NCBI RefSeq assembly: GCF_003460505.1
Contig: NZ_QTVG01000002.1
Location: forward strand, 148,174-212,173
Reading direction: 5' to 3'
DNA: 64,000 nt
DNA from: Eubacterium sp. AF36-5BH
GTDB taxonomy: Bacteria; Bacillota; Clostridia; Lachnospirales; Lachnospiraceae
This document shows positions 45,284 through 55,037 of the stretch, piece by piece (position 1 is the first letter of the stretch; every line of letters starts with the position of its first letter). The translations under genes and the position numbers were made by a program. The notes below the pieces were generated by a model that saw only the letters and a program-made list of their open reading frames with translations, had not been told where the DNA came from and made no database searches.

Positions 45284-45334
45284 ACTAAAGCTTTTCCACA
45301 TATATTATATAAGTGGGACAAAGGTGGGGGAAAT

Positions 45335-46603
45335 ATGTGTAAAGGTACTTTTTTTCAAAATCTCATGAAAATAATAATCGTAATATTATGTGTATATATT
45401 GGAGTAAGGTGCGTAAGCATAATGACTAAAGAGGAGATAAAAGACCAGACAGGCAATGTTATAAACGATGCATCGGACATAATTGTCAAGGAACTTGTGG
45501 AAAATGGTGATGTAATGAAACAATATATGTTATATATTGAAAATCACAAATCTTTATCGACAGCAGCAAAGAAAAAAGTCCTTAACGAAATAGTTTCTGA
45601 GTATATTGCAAAAAGTGAATACACTTATAATATTGATGATCCGGGTTACAAACAAGTAATTAATCTGGTGTATGAAAATGCGAAAAGCACGGAAACAAAA
45701 GAAAATCCCACAACAAAGAAAAATATAGATAAGACAAACAAAACAACAAAGAAAATCAAAAAAGATAAAGCTGTTAAAACAGCCACAAAAACAATTGTAC
45801 CAAAGCCAAAAATTAATGGAAAAGTTTATACGGAAAGCAATATTGGAAGTTTCAACAACATTCTTAGCAAGTATTATATTGTAACGTCTGCCACAACATT
45901 TAAAGAAGCGGATATGCCTTTAAAATCAGCCATTAATGAAAAATTCAAAATAAAGGGAAATAATAAAAAGCCCCAGATTCTAATATATCATACTCATTCA
46001 AGGGAGGAGTTTGTAAATAGCAACGGAAATGATGACACCACAATAATCGGAGTAGGTGACAGACTTTGCAAAATCCTAAAGGAGCAGTTTGGTTATAATG
46101 TAATCCACGACAAAACTTATTATGACATTGTAAATGGAAGACTGGACAGAAATGAAGCTTATGACCAGTCAAGAGTAGGCGTAAGAAAAATTATAAAAAA
46201 ATATCCGTCTATAAGTTTGATTTTAGATGTTCATAGAGATGGTGTAAATACAGGGACAAAACTTGTAACTGAAATAAATGGTAAGTCTACAGCACAGGTT
46301 ATGTTTTTTAATGGGATGTCAAGATTTAAGACAACTGGAGATATAGGATATTTATACAATCCTTATTTATATGAAAATCTAGCTTTGGCATTTCAAATGA
46401 AACTTAACGCGGAATGTTATTATCCGGGTTTTGCAAGGCATAATTATGTAAATGCATATAAATACAATTTAGATTTGTGTAAACAATCTATGCTTATAGA
46501 AGTGGGTGCACAAACTAATACATATCAGGAGGCAAAGAACGCAGCAGAACCGTTAGCCTGGTTAATAAATATCGTAATGGGAAAAAATAAGGATAATAAC
46601 TAA
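45335..46603 (+). CDS. spoIIP: stage II sporulation protein P
   Basis: SpoIIP is an amidase/endopeptidase that, with SpoIID and SpoIIM, digests septal peptidoglycan during engulfment. In 422 residues: a membrane anchor at about 8-28, a Lys/Thr-rich spacer (about 120-150), and the zinc amidase domain from about 205 with ILIYHTHSREEF, ILDVHRDG and a late glutamate in MLIEVGAQTN. GGTGGGGG precedes the ATG. It is paired with gpr. Its 3' end overlaps a hairpin that ends the opposing operon. Confidence 0.95.
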   Translation: MCKGTFFQNLMKIIIVILCVYIGVRCVSIMTKEEIKDQTGNVINDASDIIVKELVENGDVMKQYMLYIENHKSLSTAAKKKVLNEIVSEYIAKSEYTYNIDDPGYKQVINLVYENAKSTETKENPTTKKNIDKTNKTTKKIKKDKAVKTATKTIVPKPKINGKVYTESNIGSFNNILSKYYIVTSATTFKEADMPLKSAINEKFKIKGNNKKPQILIYHTHSREEFVNSNGNDDTTIIGVGDRLCKILKEQFGYNVIHDKTYYDIVNGRLDRNEAYDQSRVGVRKIIKKYPSISLILDVHRDGVNTGTKLVTEINGKSTAQVMFFNGMSRFKTTGDIGYLYNPYLYENLALAFQMKLNAECYYPGFARHNYVNAYKYNLDLCKQSMLIEVGAQTNTYQEAKNAAEPLAWLINIVMGKNKDNN

Positions 46604-46619
46604 AAAAGTTACTATCCTT
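46582..46619 (-). terminator. terminator of the malic enzyme-nrdG-dut operon
   Basis: A 12-bp stem (46589-46600 with 46608-46619) with one G-U pair on the minus strand, followed in that direction by ATTTTTT. It overlaps the last codons of spoIIP. The gap 46620-46735 also holds a longer AT-rich hairpin with AGTTGATT/AATCAACT arms. Confidence 0.6.
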
Positions 46620-46735
46620 AAAAACATTATAAAATCCATATTATATATTGATTTATAAGTTATTTATTATTATTAATTAATAAATAGTTGATTTGATTAT
46701 AAATAGTTAATAATCAAATAATCATTAATCAACTG

Positions 46736-47167
46736 TTATTTGTTTCCTGTAGAACCAAATCCGCCAACTCCACGAACTGTTTTTGAGAGTTTCCCAACTT
46801 CTGTAAAGTCAACTTTTAAAAATGGAGCAATTACCATCTGGGCAATTCTGTCACCAGGTTCAACAGTTTTAGCCTCGTTAGAGTGATTGTATAGTGCAAC
46901 AGTGATTTCACCTCTGTAGTCAGCATCAACAACTCCGACTTTATTTGCAGGGGCAAGTCCTTCTTTACATGAAAGACCGCTTCTGGCATATACGAAACCT
47001 GCATAGCCCATAGGAATTTCCATTGCGAGTCCTGTGCCGATAAATTCAGTTGCTCCGGGAGCAATTGTAACAGGATTATCAATTGCAGCATATAAATCTG
47101 CACCTGCTGCGTATTCAGAACCGTATGTTGGTATTACAGCATTTTCCTTTAATTTTTTTATGTTCAT
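46736..47167 (-). CDS. dut: dUTP diphosphatase
   Basis: Dut hydrolyses dUTP to dUMP, keeping uracil out of DNA and feeding dTMP synthesis. The 143 residues show all five trimeric dUTPase motifs: GADLYAA, YARSGLS, GVVDADYRGEI with the base-stacking tyrosine, PGDRIAQMVI and the C-terminal RGVGGFGSTG arm. AGGTATTTT upstream is a weak site. It follows nrdG by 52 bases, so two nucleotide-supply genes sit together. Confidence 0.97.
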   Translation of the reverse strand: MNIKKLKENAVIPTYGSEYAAGADLYAAIDNPVTIAPGATEFIGTGLAMEIPMGYAGFVYARSGLSCKEGLAPANKVGVVDADYRGEITVALYNHSNEAKTVEPGDRIAQMVIAPFLKVDFTEVGKLSKTVRGVGGFGSTGNK

Positions 47168-47219
47168 AAAATACCTCGTCTATTAAATGTAAAATAATTT
47201 TTTTGACAATATTGCAAAA

Positions 47220-47747
47220 CTACAGTTGCTTTTCCCACAAGACAATTTTCTTCTCTTTTAGAGTTTCAGGAATTTTAATTAATCTCTGATTCTCTGAGCC
47301 TCTAAATGTAAGAGAAATGTTTCGTAAGGCTTCAATGTAAGGCCCGTCAACTAAAACATCTATATAAGATAACAACTCTCTTGTCTCAGGATACTTAACA
47401 TACATGTTTTCCATAATATCCTTTTCAAAAACATAACCTGTAAAACACCAGATGGTTTTGTCGGGATAGACTTCTTTTATTTTGCGTGCCAATGGTAAAA
47501 GACCACGTTGGTTTTCAATTTCCAATGGTTCGCCACCAAGAAAAGTAACGCCGGCATAAGCACCAAAACTTAAAGTGTCAATAATATAATCAATAGTTTC
47601 CTGTGTAAACTCTTTCCCGTAATTAAAATCCCAAGCCTGTTCATTAAAGCAACCGGGACATCTATGATTGCATCCGCTGACAAAAAGGGAAAGTCTGATT
47701 CCCGGTCCATTTGCAATATCATATGTTTTTAATTCAGCGTAATTCAA
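47220..47747 (-). CDS. nrdG: anaerobic ribonucleotide reductase activating protein
   Basis: NrdG is the radical-SAM activase that puts the glycyl radical on NrdD, so the cell makes deoxynucleotides without oxygen. The 175 residues show the iron-sulfur motif SGCNHRCPGCF (Cys26, Cys30, Cys33), FLGGEPLE for SAM binding and VDGPYIEALR near the end. nrdD is not next to it and must lie elsewhere. AAGGAG precedes the ATG. The start is 11 bases after the malic enzyme stop, so they share a transcript. Confidence 0.95.
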   Translation of the reverse strand: MNYAELKTYDIANGPGIRLSLFVSGCNHRCPGCFNEQAWDFNYGKEFTQETIDYIIDTLSFGAYAGVTFLGGEPLEIENQRGLLPLARKIKEVYPDKTIWCFTGYVFEKDIMENMYVKYPETRELLSYIDVLVDGPYIEALRNISLTFRGSENQRLIKIPETLKEKKIVLWEKQL

Positions 47748-47758
47748 AAAATCACTCC

Positions 47759-48907
47759 TTAAATATTGTTTCTGACAGCTTTACTTACAACATCTGCAAC
47801 ATCAGGATTAAATGCTTCAGGTAAAATATTTTCATCATTTAATTCATCATCAGGAACAAGTGATGCAATTGCAAGAGCAGCAGCTAATTTCATTTCTTCT
47901 GTAATCTGCTTTGCACGACCTTCTAAAGCACCCTTGAAAATTCCAGGGAATGCTACAACATTGTTTACCTGGTTAGGGAAGTCAGAACGACCAGTTCCAA
48001 CAACTCTTGCACCTGCAGCCTTTGCTACATCAGGCATAATTTCAGGAACAGGGTTAGCCATTGCAAAAATAATAGCGTCCTTATTCATTGTTTTAACCAT
48101 TTCTGCTGAAACCATGTTTGGAGCAGAAACACCAATGAAAATATCTGCACCAACTAAAGCGTTTGCAAGTTTTCCCTTTTGACCTGAAAGGTTAGTAACT
48201 TCTGCCATTTCTTTCTGAGCCCAGTTTAAATCTTCAATATCTTTTGAAAGAATGCCGTATAATCCACAGATAGTAACATCCTTAAAACCGTAAGTTAAAA
48301 GAAGTTTGCAAATTGCAATTCCTGCAGAACCGTCGCCATTAATTACAACCTTGCAGTTTTCCTTTTCTTTTCCAACAACCTTAAGAGCATTAATAATTCC
48401 TGCTAAAACAACGATAGCAGTACCATGCTGATCATCGTGGAAAACAGGTATATCAAGTTTTTCCTTAAGTTTGCTTTCTATTTCAAAACATCTTGGAGCT
48501 GAAATGTCTTCTAAGTTAATGCCACCAAAGCCGGGAGCAATTCTTGCGACGGTGTCGACAATTTCATCAGGATCCTGTGTGTCAAGGCAAATAGGAACGG
48601 CATTTACACCACCAAATTCCTTAAATAAAACAGCTTTTCCTTCCATAACAGGCATTGCTGCTTCAGGACCAATATTTCCAAGACCAAGAACTGCGCTGCC
48701 GTCAGATACAACAGCTACAGTGTTTGCTTTCCATGTATATTTGTAAACATCATCAGGGTTTGCAGCGATTTTTCTGCAAGGTTCTGCAACACCCGGTGTA
48801 TAAGCTAAAGATAAATCTTCGCGGGTTTTTACGTGACATTTAGCTTCTGTGCTTAATTTCCCATTTAATTCTTCATGCAATTTTAATGCTTTTTCATTAG
48901 TTGTCAT
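47759..48907 (-). CDS. NAD(P)-dependent malic enzyme
   Basis: It oxidatively decarboxylates malate to pyruvate. The 382-residue length is that of the short bacterial type without a phosphotransacetylase domain. Seen: LAYTPGVAEPCR with the catalytic tyrosine, the lysine region MPVMEGKAVLFK, EDISAPRCFEIE for metal binding, FHDDQHGTA and the NAD fold INGDGSAGIAI. I start at 48907, where GGAGG lies close upstream. First gene of a minus-strand operon with nrdG and dut. The cofactor preference is not decided here. Confidence 0.93.
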   Translation of the reverse strand: MTTNEKALKLHEELNGKLSTEAKCHVKTREDLSLAYTPGVAEPCRKIAANPDDVYKYTWKANTVAVVSDGSAVLGLGNIGPEAAMPVMEGKAVLFKEFGGVNAVPICLDTQDPDEIVDTVARIAPGFGGINLEDISAPRCFEIESKLKEKLDIPVFHDDQHGTAIVVLAGIINALKVVGKEKENCKVVINGDGSAGIAICKLLLTYGFKDVTICGLYGILSKDIEDLNWAQKEMAEVTNLSGQKGKLANALVGADIFIGVSAPNMVSAEMVKTMNKDAIIFAMANPVPEIMPDVAKAAGARVVGTGRSDFPNQVNNVVAFPGIFKGALEGRAKQITEEMKLAAALAIASLVPDDELNDENILPEAFNPDVADVVSKAVRNNI

Positions 48908-49178
48908 GATAAACCTCCATATATATTTAATTTTACGTGTTATGAAACTACACAACTCAGATAAGTATACCATAATTTAAAAATTAACACTATGATTTTT
49001 TGGTGGTGTGTGTTAGAATATGTATCTAATGAATTTAAAAAGTCTTTAGGGAAGTCCCCTAGTGAATCCCATGTGAATTATAAATCAATATTACTTTTTA
49101 TATTTACAATATGAAAATCAATTTATTTACTACGGACAGAAAATTTGGCTCTGTTTGTGAAAGGAGATTATTAGTAAA

Positions 49179-50681
49179 ATGAGAGAAAAATTGCAATCAT
49201 TACCAGTGGGAGAGTTAAGAAAAATTGCAAAAGAAAATGGCATAAAATCTGTTACAACATTAAGAAAACAACAGTTAGTTGACATGATTTTAGAAGTTAC
49301 ACAGAGAAAAGAAAAAGAAGCTTCAAGCAGTGAACCGGAAACAGTTGAAAAAAGTGAAGCAGAAACAGCCACAAACAGTGAAGCAATACAGAGTGACGAT
49401 AATAATGAAAAGAATATAGAAAAAGAAAGTGGAAAATCTCATCCTACAGCAGAATATGGTACGGGAGAACATAGAGTTAGAAGAAGAGTTGTTCATAAGT
49501 CAAAGGAGGAACAGATAGAACATAAAGATGAAATTCCAAATGAACAAGGCAAAATGAGAACAGGTATTTTGGAAGTTATGCCTGATGGATTCGGCTTTAT
49601 AAGATGTGATAACTTTCTACCGGGAGATAATGACGTTTACGTTGCACCATCTCAGATTAAAAGATTCAGACTTAAAACAGGAGATTATGTAACAGGTAGA
49701 GTTAGAGAAAAAAGAGAAAATGAAAAATTCGGTGCTTTATATTATTTAGAAAAGGTTAATGACGAACCACTAGATAAAGTAATGAACCGCCCTAATTTTG
49801 AAGATCTTACACCGATTTTTCCAAATGAAAGATTACACTTAGAAACAGATGGTCACAGTACAGCAATGAGAGTTGTGGATTTGGTAAGCCCTATTGGAAA
49901 AGGACAAAGAGGAATGATAGTTGCCCCACCAAAGGCAGGTAAAACAACATTACTTAAAGAAACAGCAAAAGCTGTATTAAAAAATAATCCCGAAATGGAA
50001 ATCATAATTCTTTTAATAGATGAACGTCCGGAAGAAGTGACAGATATTAAGGAAGCAATCAGAGGTGACAATGTTGATGTTATTTATTCAACATTCGATG
50101 AATTACCGGAACACCACAAGAGAGTTTCAGAAATGGTAATAGAGAGAGCTAAAAGATTAGTAGAACATGGGAAAGATGTAATTATCCTTTTAGACAGTAT
50201 TACAAGACTTGCAAGAGCCTATAACATGACTGTTCCACCAAGTGGAAGAACTTTATCAGGTGGTTTGGATCCGGCAGCACTTCACATGCCAAAAAGATTT
50301 TTCGGTGCAGCCAGAAATATGAGAGAAGGTGGCAGTCTTACAATTCTTGCAACTGCGTTAGTTAATACAGGAAGTAAAATGGATGACGTAGTATATGAAG
50401 AATTTAAGGGAACAGGTAACATGGAACTTGTACTTGACAGAAAATTATCAGAGAAGAGAATATTCCCTGCAATTGATATTGCACAGTCAGGAACAAGACG
50501 TGAAGATTTATTGTTAAGCAATGACGAATTAGGTGCTTCATATATAATAAGAAAAGAAATGAACGGCATGAGAAAAGAAGATGCAGTAGAGCAGATTCTA
50601 AATTTATTTGCCAGAACCAAAAATAATGATGACTTTATTAAGCAAATCGCCAAAATTCGAGTAAGCCATAGCAGAAGATAA
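49179..50681 (+). CDS. rho: transcription termination factor Rho
   Basis: Rho is the hexameric RNA helicase that ends transcription. In 500 residues: a SAP-like N domain (1-45, LPVGELRKIAKENGI), a charged low-complexity insert (about 46-115, rich in Glu, Ser and Lys), the RNA-binding cold-shock domain (ILEVMPDGFGFIR), and the ATPase core with APPKAGKTTLLK, LIDERPEEVTD and LLDSITRLARAYN. The insert makes it longer than the usual 420. AAAGGAG precedes the ATG by about 11 bases. It is followed by rpmE, as in many Firmicutes. Confidence 0.97.
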   Translation: MREKLQSLPVGELRKIAKENGIKSVTTLRKQQLVDMILEVTQRKEKEASSSEPETVEKSEAETATNSEAIQSDDNNEKNIEKESGKSHPTAEYGTGEHRVRRRVVHKSKEEQIEHKDEIPNEQGKMRTGILEVMPDGFGFIRCDNFLPGDNDVYVAPSQIKRFRLKTGDYVTGRVREKRENEKFGALYYLEKVNDEPLDKVMNRPNFEDLTPIFPNERLHLETDGHSTAMRVVDLVSPIGKGQRGMIVAPPKAGKTTLLKETAKAVLKNNPEMEIIILLIDERPEEVTDIKEAIRGDNVDVIYSTFDELPEHHKRVSEMVIERAKRLVEHGKDVIILLDSITRLARAYNMTVPPSGRTLSGGLDPAALHMPKRFFGAARNMREGGSLTILATALVNTGSKMDDVVYEEFKGTGNMELVLDRKLSEKRIFPAIDIAQSGTRREDLLLSNDELGASYIIRKEMNGMRKEDAVEQILNLFARTKNNDDFIKQIAKIRVSHSRR

Positions 50682-50721
50682 GTTTTTTTATAAAAAAATG
50701 AAATCTTTTTGATAAAAGGGT

Positions 50722-50750
50722 TGTAAACTATGAAATGCTATGTTATAATG
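50722..50750 (+). promoter_or_regulatory. sigma-A type promoter for rpmE
   Basis: TTGTAA (50722-50727), 17-base spacer, TATAAT (50745-50750), about 70 bases before the rpmE start. Confidence 0.8.
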
Positions 50751-50821
50751 GCTAGGCTATTGAGTAAAAACGGATTGGCGTTGCCAATATGCATAAAAAA
50801 TAATTCAAAGAGGTGAATGTA

Positions 50822-51022
50822 ATGAGAGAAGGAATCCATCCAGATTACCAGGAAGCAACCGTTACATGTAACTGTGGTAACACATTCGTAACAGGTTCAA
50901 CAAAACCAGAGCTTCATGTTGAAATTTGTTCAGCATGTCATCCATTCTACACAGGACAGCAGAAAGCTATTTCAGCTCGTGGTAGAATTGATAAGTTCAA
51001 CAAGAAATATGGTATCAAATAA
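50822..51022 (+). CDS. rpmE: 50S ribosomal protein L31 (zinc type)
   Basis: A 66-residue ribosomal protein that bridges the two subunits. It is the zinc-binding C+ type: Cys16, Cys18, Cys36 and Cys39 in CNCGN and [10 protein letters not shown]. The start at 50822 has GAGGTG upstream; an in-frame GTG at 50813 lies inside that site. It lies between rho and a DUF1385 gene and has its own promoter and terminator. Confidence 0.97.
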   Translation: MREGIHPDYQEATVTCNCGNTFVTGSTKPELHVEICSACHPFYTGQQKAISARGRIDKFNKKYGIK

Positions 51023-51036
51023 TTTTTAAGGATAAC

Positions 51037-51066
51037 AGGTTGAGAAGCAATTCTCAACCTATTTTC
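51037..51066 (+). terminator. terminator of rpmE
   Basis: AGGTTGAGAA (51037-51046) pairs perfectly with TTCTCAACCT (51051-51060) around a 4-base loop, followed by ATTTTC. Confidence 0.8.
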
Positions 51067-51105
51067 GTAATTAGATAAATTTTTGTTACAAAAGGTGAAT
51101 TATAT

Positions 51106-52311
51106 ATGAGAAATAACAAACTAGGCTCTTCCGGCATTGGCGGTCAGGCTGTCATGGAAGGGATTATGATGAGAAATAAGGAACACTATGCTGTGGCAGT
51201 AAGACAGTCAGACGGTTCCATAATTGTAGATACACAGGAATATAAAGGCGTAACAGGAAAGAGTAAGAAATTTCAATTACCATTCATCAGAGGAATTTTT
51301 AGTTTTGTGGATTCTTTAGTATTGGGAATCAAGACACTAACATATTCCGCACAGTTTTTTGATGATGATGAAAACTTTGACGAGGAACCGGGACAAATTG
51401 AAAAATGGCTTTTAGGAAAAGTTGGTGATAAAGCTGAAAAAGTTATAATGGGACTTACAGTGGCGTTTTCCGTTATAATTGCAGTAGCTTTATTTATGGT
51501 TTTGCCATTATTTATTGCTGACTTAATGGAGAAATGTATTCCATGGGTTAAAACTTCTTACGTGCCGGCTATTGAAGGCGTGGTAAAGATTCTTATTTTC
51601 ATAGGATATTTATTATTAATTTCTTTAATGAAGGATATTAAGAGAACGTTTATGTATCATGGAGCAGAGCATAAATGTATTAACTGTATTGAGAACGGTC
51701 ATATACTAACAGTCAATAATGTAAGAAAAAGTTCACGTTTTCACAAAAGATGTGGTACAAGTTTTCTTTTAATTGTTTTGGTTATTAGTATTATGTTTTT
51801 TATGATTATAAGAACAGATGTTGTTTGGTTAAGATATTTTCTTAGAATTCTGATGGTGCCTGTAATAGCAGGCGTGTCTTATGAGTTCATTAGAAAAGCA
51901 GGTACATCTGATAACAAAATCATCAATGCTTTAAGCATGCCGGGCCTTTGGATGCAGAAAATAACAACAAAAGAGCCTACTGACGACATGATAGAAGTTG
52001 CCATTGAGGCTGTTGAAGCTGTATTTGATTGGGAACAGTATTTAATTGATAATGGAATTGCTGCAAGAAGACCAAGAAAAGTTAGAAAGCAGGTTTCAAA
52101 AGAAAATATAGCGGATATTAATCCGGATGTTGATAGAGTGTTAAATATGTCAATAGATAATGCATTAAAGAGAACATATGTTGATAATTCTGTGAATCCT
52201 GAAAGGGATAACATTGGAGATAATGACTTTGAAACATACAATCAGGGAGTTAATAATCAGCAGGAAGAAAAGAAAGTTAAAACAGGTTCAGGATATAATT
52301 GGAAGTTTTAG
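51106..52311 (+). CDS. DUF1385 membrane protein
   Basis: A 401-residue conserved protein of unknown job. It starts with the family signature GIGGQAVMEGIMMRN, has an amphipathic region (about 60-85), then four or so helices (about 110-140, 155-175, 215-240, 245-265) and a charged cytosolic tail (about 290-401) that is longer and more variable than the core. The YHGAEHKCINCIENG motif holds a His-Glu-His-Cys cluster between helices. Across Firmicutes this family sits between rpmE and prmC, as here. GGTGAATT precedes the ATG. It overlaps the prmC start. Confidence 0.9.
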   Translation: MRNNKLGSSGIGGQAVMEGIMMRNKEHYAVAVRQSDGSIIVDTQEYKGVTGKSKKFQLPFIRGIFSFVDSLVLGIKTLTYSAQFFDDDENFDEEPGQIEKWLLGKVGDKAEKVIMGLTVAFSVIIAVALFMVLPLFIADLMEKCIPWVKTSYVPAIEGVVKILIFIGYLLLISLMKDIKRTFMYHGAEHKCINCIENGHILTVNNVRKSSRFHKRCGTSFLLIVLVISIMFFMIIRTDVVWLRYFLRILMVPVIAGVSYEFIRKAGTSDNKIINALSMPGLWMQKITTKEPTDDMIEVAIEAVEAVFDWEQYLIDNGIAARRPRKVRKQVSKENIADINPDVDRVLNMSIDNALKRTYVDNSVNPERDNIGDNDFETYNQGVNNQQEEKKVKTGSGYNWKF

Positions 52312-53138
52312 TTATTGAACTGATAAAAGATGCCATACAACAGTTAGAGAAAGCAAACATAGCAGATGCAACGGTTGACAGTTGGCTTTTATCAGAGGAC
52401 ATATTAAATGTAAAAAAACAAAATTATTATATGAATATGGGTATTACTGTTAATGAAGAATTAGCAGCAAAATACAAAGAAGCTGTTAATAAAAGAGCAG
52501 AGCATATACCTTTACAGCATATTATTGGGTATCAGCAGTTTTTGGATTATAAGATTTTGGTTAATGAGAATGTTTTAATCCCAAGACCTGAAACAGAACT
52601 TTTGGTTGAAAAAATTACTGGTTTTATAGGTAATAATGAAATGAAAGTTCTTGATATGTGTACAGGCTCAGGTTGTATAGCAATAGCTGTTGATAAAATG
52701 TGTGACAAGGCATCAGTTGTTGGAGCAGATATTTCAAAAGATGCCTTAGAGGTTGCTGTAAAAAACAACGCCTTAAATCATGCAAATGTTGAATTCACAA
52801 AGAGTGATATGTTTTCAAACATAGAAGGAAAATATGACGTAATTGTTTCCAATCCACCGTACATTCCAACTAAAGATGTTGTGGAATTAGAACAGGAAGT
52901 AAAGGAGCATGATCCACTTCTTGCGTTAGATGGAAGTGATGACGGATTAAAATTTTATAGAATTATTAGCGAAAATGCTGTAGAATACTTAAGGGAAAAA
53001 GGAATGCTTTTTCTGGAGATTGGATATGACCAGGGAAAAACAGTTCCTGATTTGCTAAAAAACAATGGATTTACAAATATAAAAGTTTTTAAAGATTTAT
53101 CGGGGCTTGACCGTATGGTTGTTGCCGGAAAGGAATAA
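52299..53138 (+). CDS. prmC: peptide chain release factor glutamine methyltransferase
   Basis: PrmC methylates the glutamine of the GGQ motif in release factors. The 279 residues have an N-terminal helical bundle (1-85), [19 protein letters not shown], the SAM loop [15 protein letters not shown] and the substrate-binding NPPYIP. The start is a TTG (52299) inside the previous gene, giving a 13-base overlap; GTT or ATT codons just after are less likely. It ends 2 bases before prfA, its substrate, so enzyme and target are co-made. Confidence 0.94.
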   Translation: MEVLVIELIKDAIQQLEKANIADATVDSWLLSEDILNVKKQNYYMNMGITVNEELAAKYKEAVNKRAEHIPLQHIIGYQQFLDYKILVNENVLIPRPETELLVEKITGFIGNNEMKVLDMCTGSGCIAIAVDKMCDKASVVGADISKDALEVAVKNNALNHANVEFTKSDMFSNIEGKYDVIVSNPPYIPTKDVVELEQEVKEHDPLLALDGSDDGLKFYRIISENAVEYLREKGMLFLEIGYDQGKTVPDLLKNNGFTNIKVFKDLSGLDRMVVAGKE

Positions 53139-53140
53139 AA

Positions 53141-54214
53141 ATGTTTGATAAATTAGATGGTATACTTGAAAGATATGACGAAATATTAGAACAGTTAAAT
53201 GATCCTAACGTTGTTAGTGATCAGTCAAATTTTAGAAAACTTATGAAAGAACAAAGCGACTTGGCTCCTATTGTTGAATTGTACAAGAAATATAAAGAAG
53301 CTAAGCAAACTATTGAAGACAGCCTTGCAATTCTTGATGAAGAATCAGATGAAGATATGAGAGAACTTGCAAAGGAAGAATTAAACGGAGCAAAGGCATC
53401 TATTCCGGAAATGGAAGACCAGTTGAAAATTCTTCTTTTACCTAAAGATGAAAATGATGACAAAAACGTTATTGTTGAAATCAGAGGTGGTGCAGGTGGT
53501 GATGAAGCTGCTTTATTTGCCGCTGAATTATACAGAATGTATTGCATGTACGCTGAAAGCCAGAAGTGGAAAACAGAAATGATTTCTGTAAATGAAAATG
53601 GTCTTGGAGGTTTCAAGGAAGTTGTATTTATGATTAACGGTCAGGGAGCTTACTCAAGATTAAAATATGAAAGTGGTGTACATCGTGTACAGCGTATACC
53701 TGTTACTGAGTCAGGTGGTCGTATTCATACATCAACTGCAACAGTTGCAATTATGCCTGAAGCAGAAGAAGTTGACGTAGAAATAGATATGAACGATTGC
53801 CGTTTTGATGTATTTAGAGCATCAGGTAACGGTGGACAGTGTGTAAATACAACAGACTCTGCTGTAAGACTTACACATATACCAACAGGAATTGTAATTT
53901 CATGTCAGGATGAAAAATCACAGTTAAAGAACAAGGATAAAGCTTTAAAGGTACTTCGTGCCAGACTTTACGAATTAGAATGTCAGAAGAAACAGGACGC
54001 AGAGTCTGAAGCAAGAAGAAGCCAAATTGGTACAGGAGACCGTTCTGAAAAAATCAGAACATACAATTTCCCACAGGGACGTGTAACAGATCACAGAATT
54101 AAATTTACTACACATAGACTTGAAAACATTATGAATGGTGACTTAGATGAAATCATCGATAATTGCGTAGCAGCAGATCAGGCTGCAAAATTAGCACAAG
54201 TAGAAGATGAATAA
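53141..54214 (+). CDS. prfA: peptide chain release factor 1
   Basis: RF1 ends translation at UAA and UAG. In 357 residues: a helical N domain, the tripeptide anticodon zone [16 protein letters not shown], and the GGQ loop [19 protein letters not shown]. The residue after GGQ is Cys, where His is most usual. The C-terminal helices carry [20 protein letters not shown]. Directly after prmC (2-base gap) and closed by a strong terminator. Confidence 0.97.
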   Translation: MFDKLDGILERYDEILEQLNDPNVVSDQSNFRKLMKEQSDLAPIVELYKKYKEAKQTIEDSLAILDEESDEDMRELAKEELNGAKASIPEMEDQLKILLLPKDENDDKNVIVEIRGGAGGDEAALFAAELYRMYCMYAESQKWKTEMISVNENGLGGFKEVVFMINGQGAYSRLKYESGVHRVQRIPVTESGGRIHTSTATVAIMPEAEEVDVEIDMNDCRFDVFRASGNGGQCVNTTDSAVRLTHIPTGIVISCQDEKSQLKNKDKALKVLRARLYELECQKKQDAESEARRSQIGTGDRSEKIRTYNFPQGRVTDHRIKFTTHRLENIMNGDLDEIIDNCVAADQAAKLAQVEDE

Positions 54215-54246
54215 AGTGGATCGAATAATTTATCTTTCCCAGTAAA

Positions 54247-54294
54247 AATAGCTACAGTTAGAAATACACCTTGTTCTAACTGTAGCTATTTTTT
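54247..54294 (+). terminator. terminator of the rpmE/prmC-prfA region
   Basis: A perfect 17-bp stem (54247-54263 with 54274-54290) containing GCTACAGTTAG, a 10-base loop and a TTTTTT run. It lies 32 bases after prfA. Confidence 0.9.
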
Positions 54295-54321
54295 ATTGTG
54301 AAAAGCAAATAACATAATTTT

Positions 54322-54789
54322 CTATACTGAATAGCATGGTGTGCCTAATATTGTTTCGTAGGATGAACAAATCTTGTCTGCCAGACTTACAATGTAGCTT
54401 TCTCTGTATTTTGGTGGCTTAATGTTTAATGGAAACATATGCTTGGCAATAATGTCCATTTCAATGTTTGTTAATTCAAAATCTTTACTTGCATTATTTA
54501 AGGCTGTTTGCGCGTGACTAAAACCATGCCATTTGTGGGAATCGTCTGCCACGTGCCAATCATAAAGAAAATAATCGTGTAGCAGTGCACCACGAATTAA
54601 ACTGTTATAGTCGCATCTTAAATGCATTTTCTTTGCAATGTAAAAACTAACGTAGGCAACAGCTACACAATGTTCTAAAGTTGAAGTGTCGCCATGTTGA
54701 ATGTATTTATCCATTCTTTTTACTTTTTCATTTTCAATTATAGGTTTTGCAATTCCTGCAAACTCAATTCTAATAATTTCCTTATTCAT
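54322..54789 (-). CDS. HD-domain hydrolase
   Basis: A 155-residue metal-dependent phosphohydrolase of the HD superfamily. The motif is spread as STLEHCVAVAY (His), GALLHDYFLYDW (His-Asp), and VSLADKICS (Asp). An extra histidine cluster (HVADDSHKWHGFSHAQT) follows the HD pair. Small HD proteins of this kind act on nucleotides or similar phosphates; the substrate is unknown. It stands alone on the minus strand, convergent to prfA and divergent from the next operon. Confidence 0.88.
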   Translation of the reverse strand: MNKEIIRIEFAGIAKPIIENEKVKRMDKYIQHGDTSTLEHCVAVAYVSFYIAKKMHLRCDYNSLIRGALLHDYFLYDWHVADDSHKWHGFSHAQTALNNASKDFELTNIEMDIIAKHMFPLNIKPPKYRESYIVSLADKICSSYETILGTPCYSV

Positions 54790-54851
54790 AGTAACCTCAT
54801 TGTAAAAAACTCTAACTATTTAATTATATGGTAAAAAAACTGGATTTGCAA

Positions 54852-54880
54852 TTGTTTACTTATTATTCTTAGGTTATAAT
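54852..54880 (+). promoter_or_regulatory. sigma-A type promoter for the 55.0-59.1 kb operon
   Basis: TTGTTT (54852-54857), 17-base spacer, TATAAT (54875-54880). It leaves a leader of about 150 bases before the TrmH-type gene; a small ATGCAG-containing hairpin near 54948 is the only structure seen, and no small peptide gene was found in it. Confidence 0.7.
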
Positions 54881-55037
54881 TTAAATATGTAAAATTTGTG
54901 AAAATACTAAAGTGAATTATTTTTAAACGAAAGAGATTAGAAGGTTATTTGCCTGCTTATATGCAGACAAAGGTAAAATAAAAATTTTTGACTCTGTAGT
55001 TTAAAAAGCTTTTTTAGTATTTCAGAAAAGGAAGAAT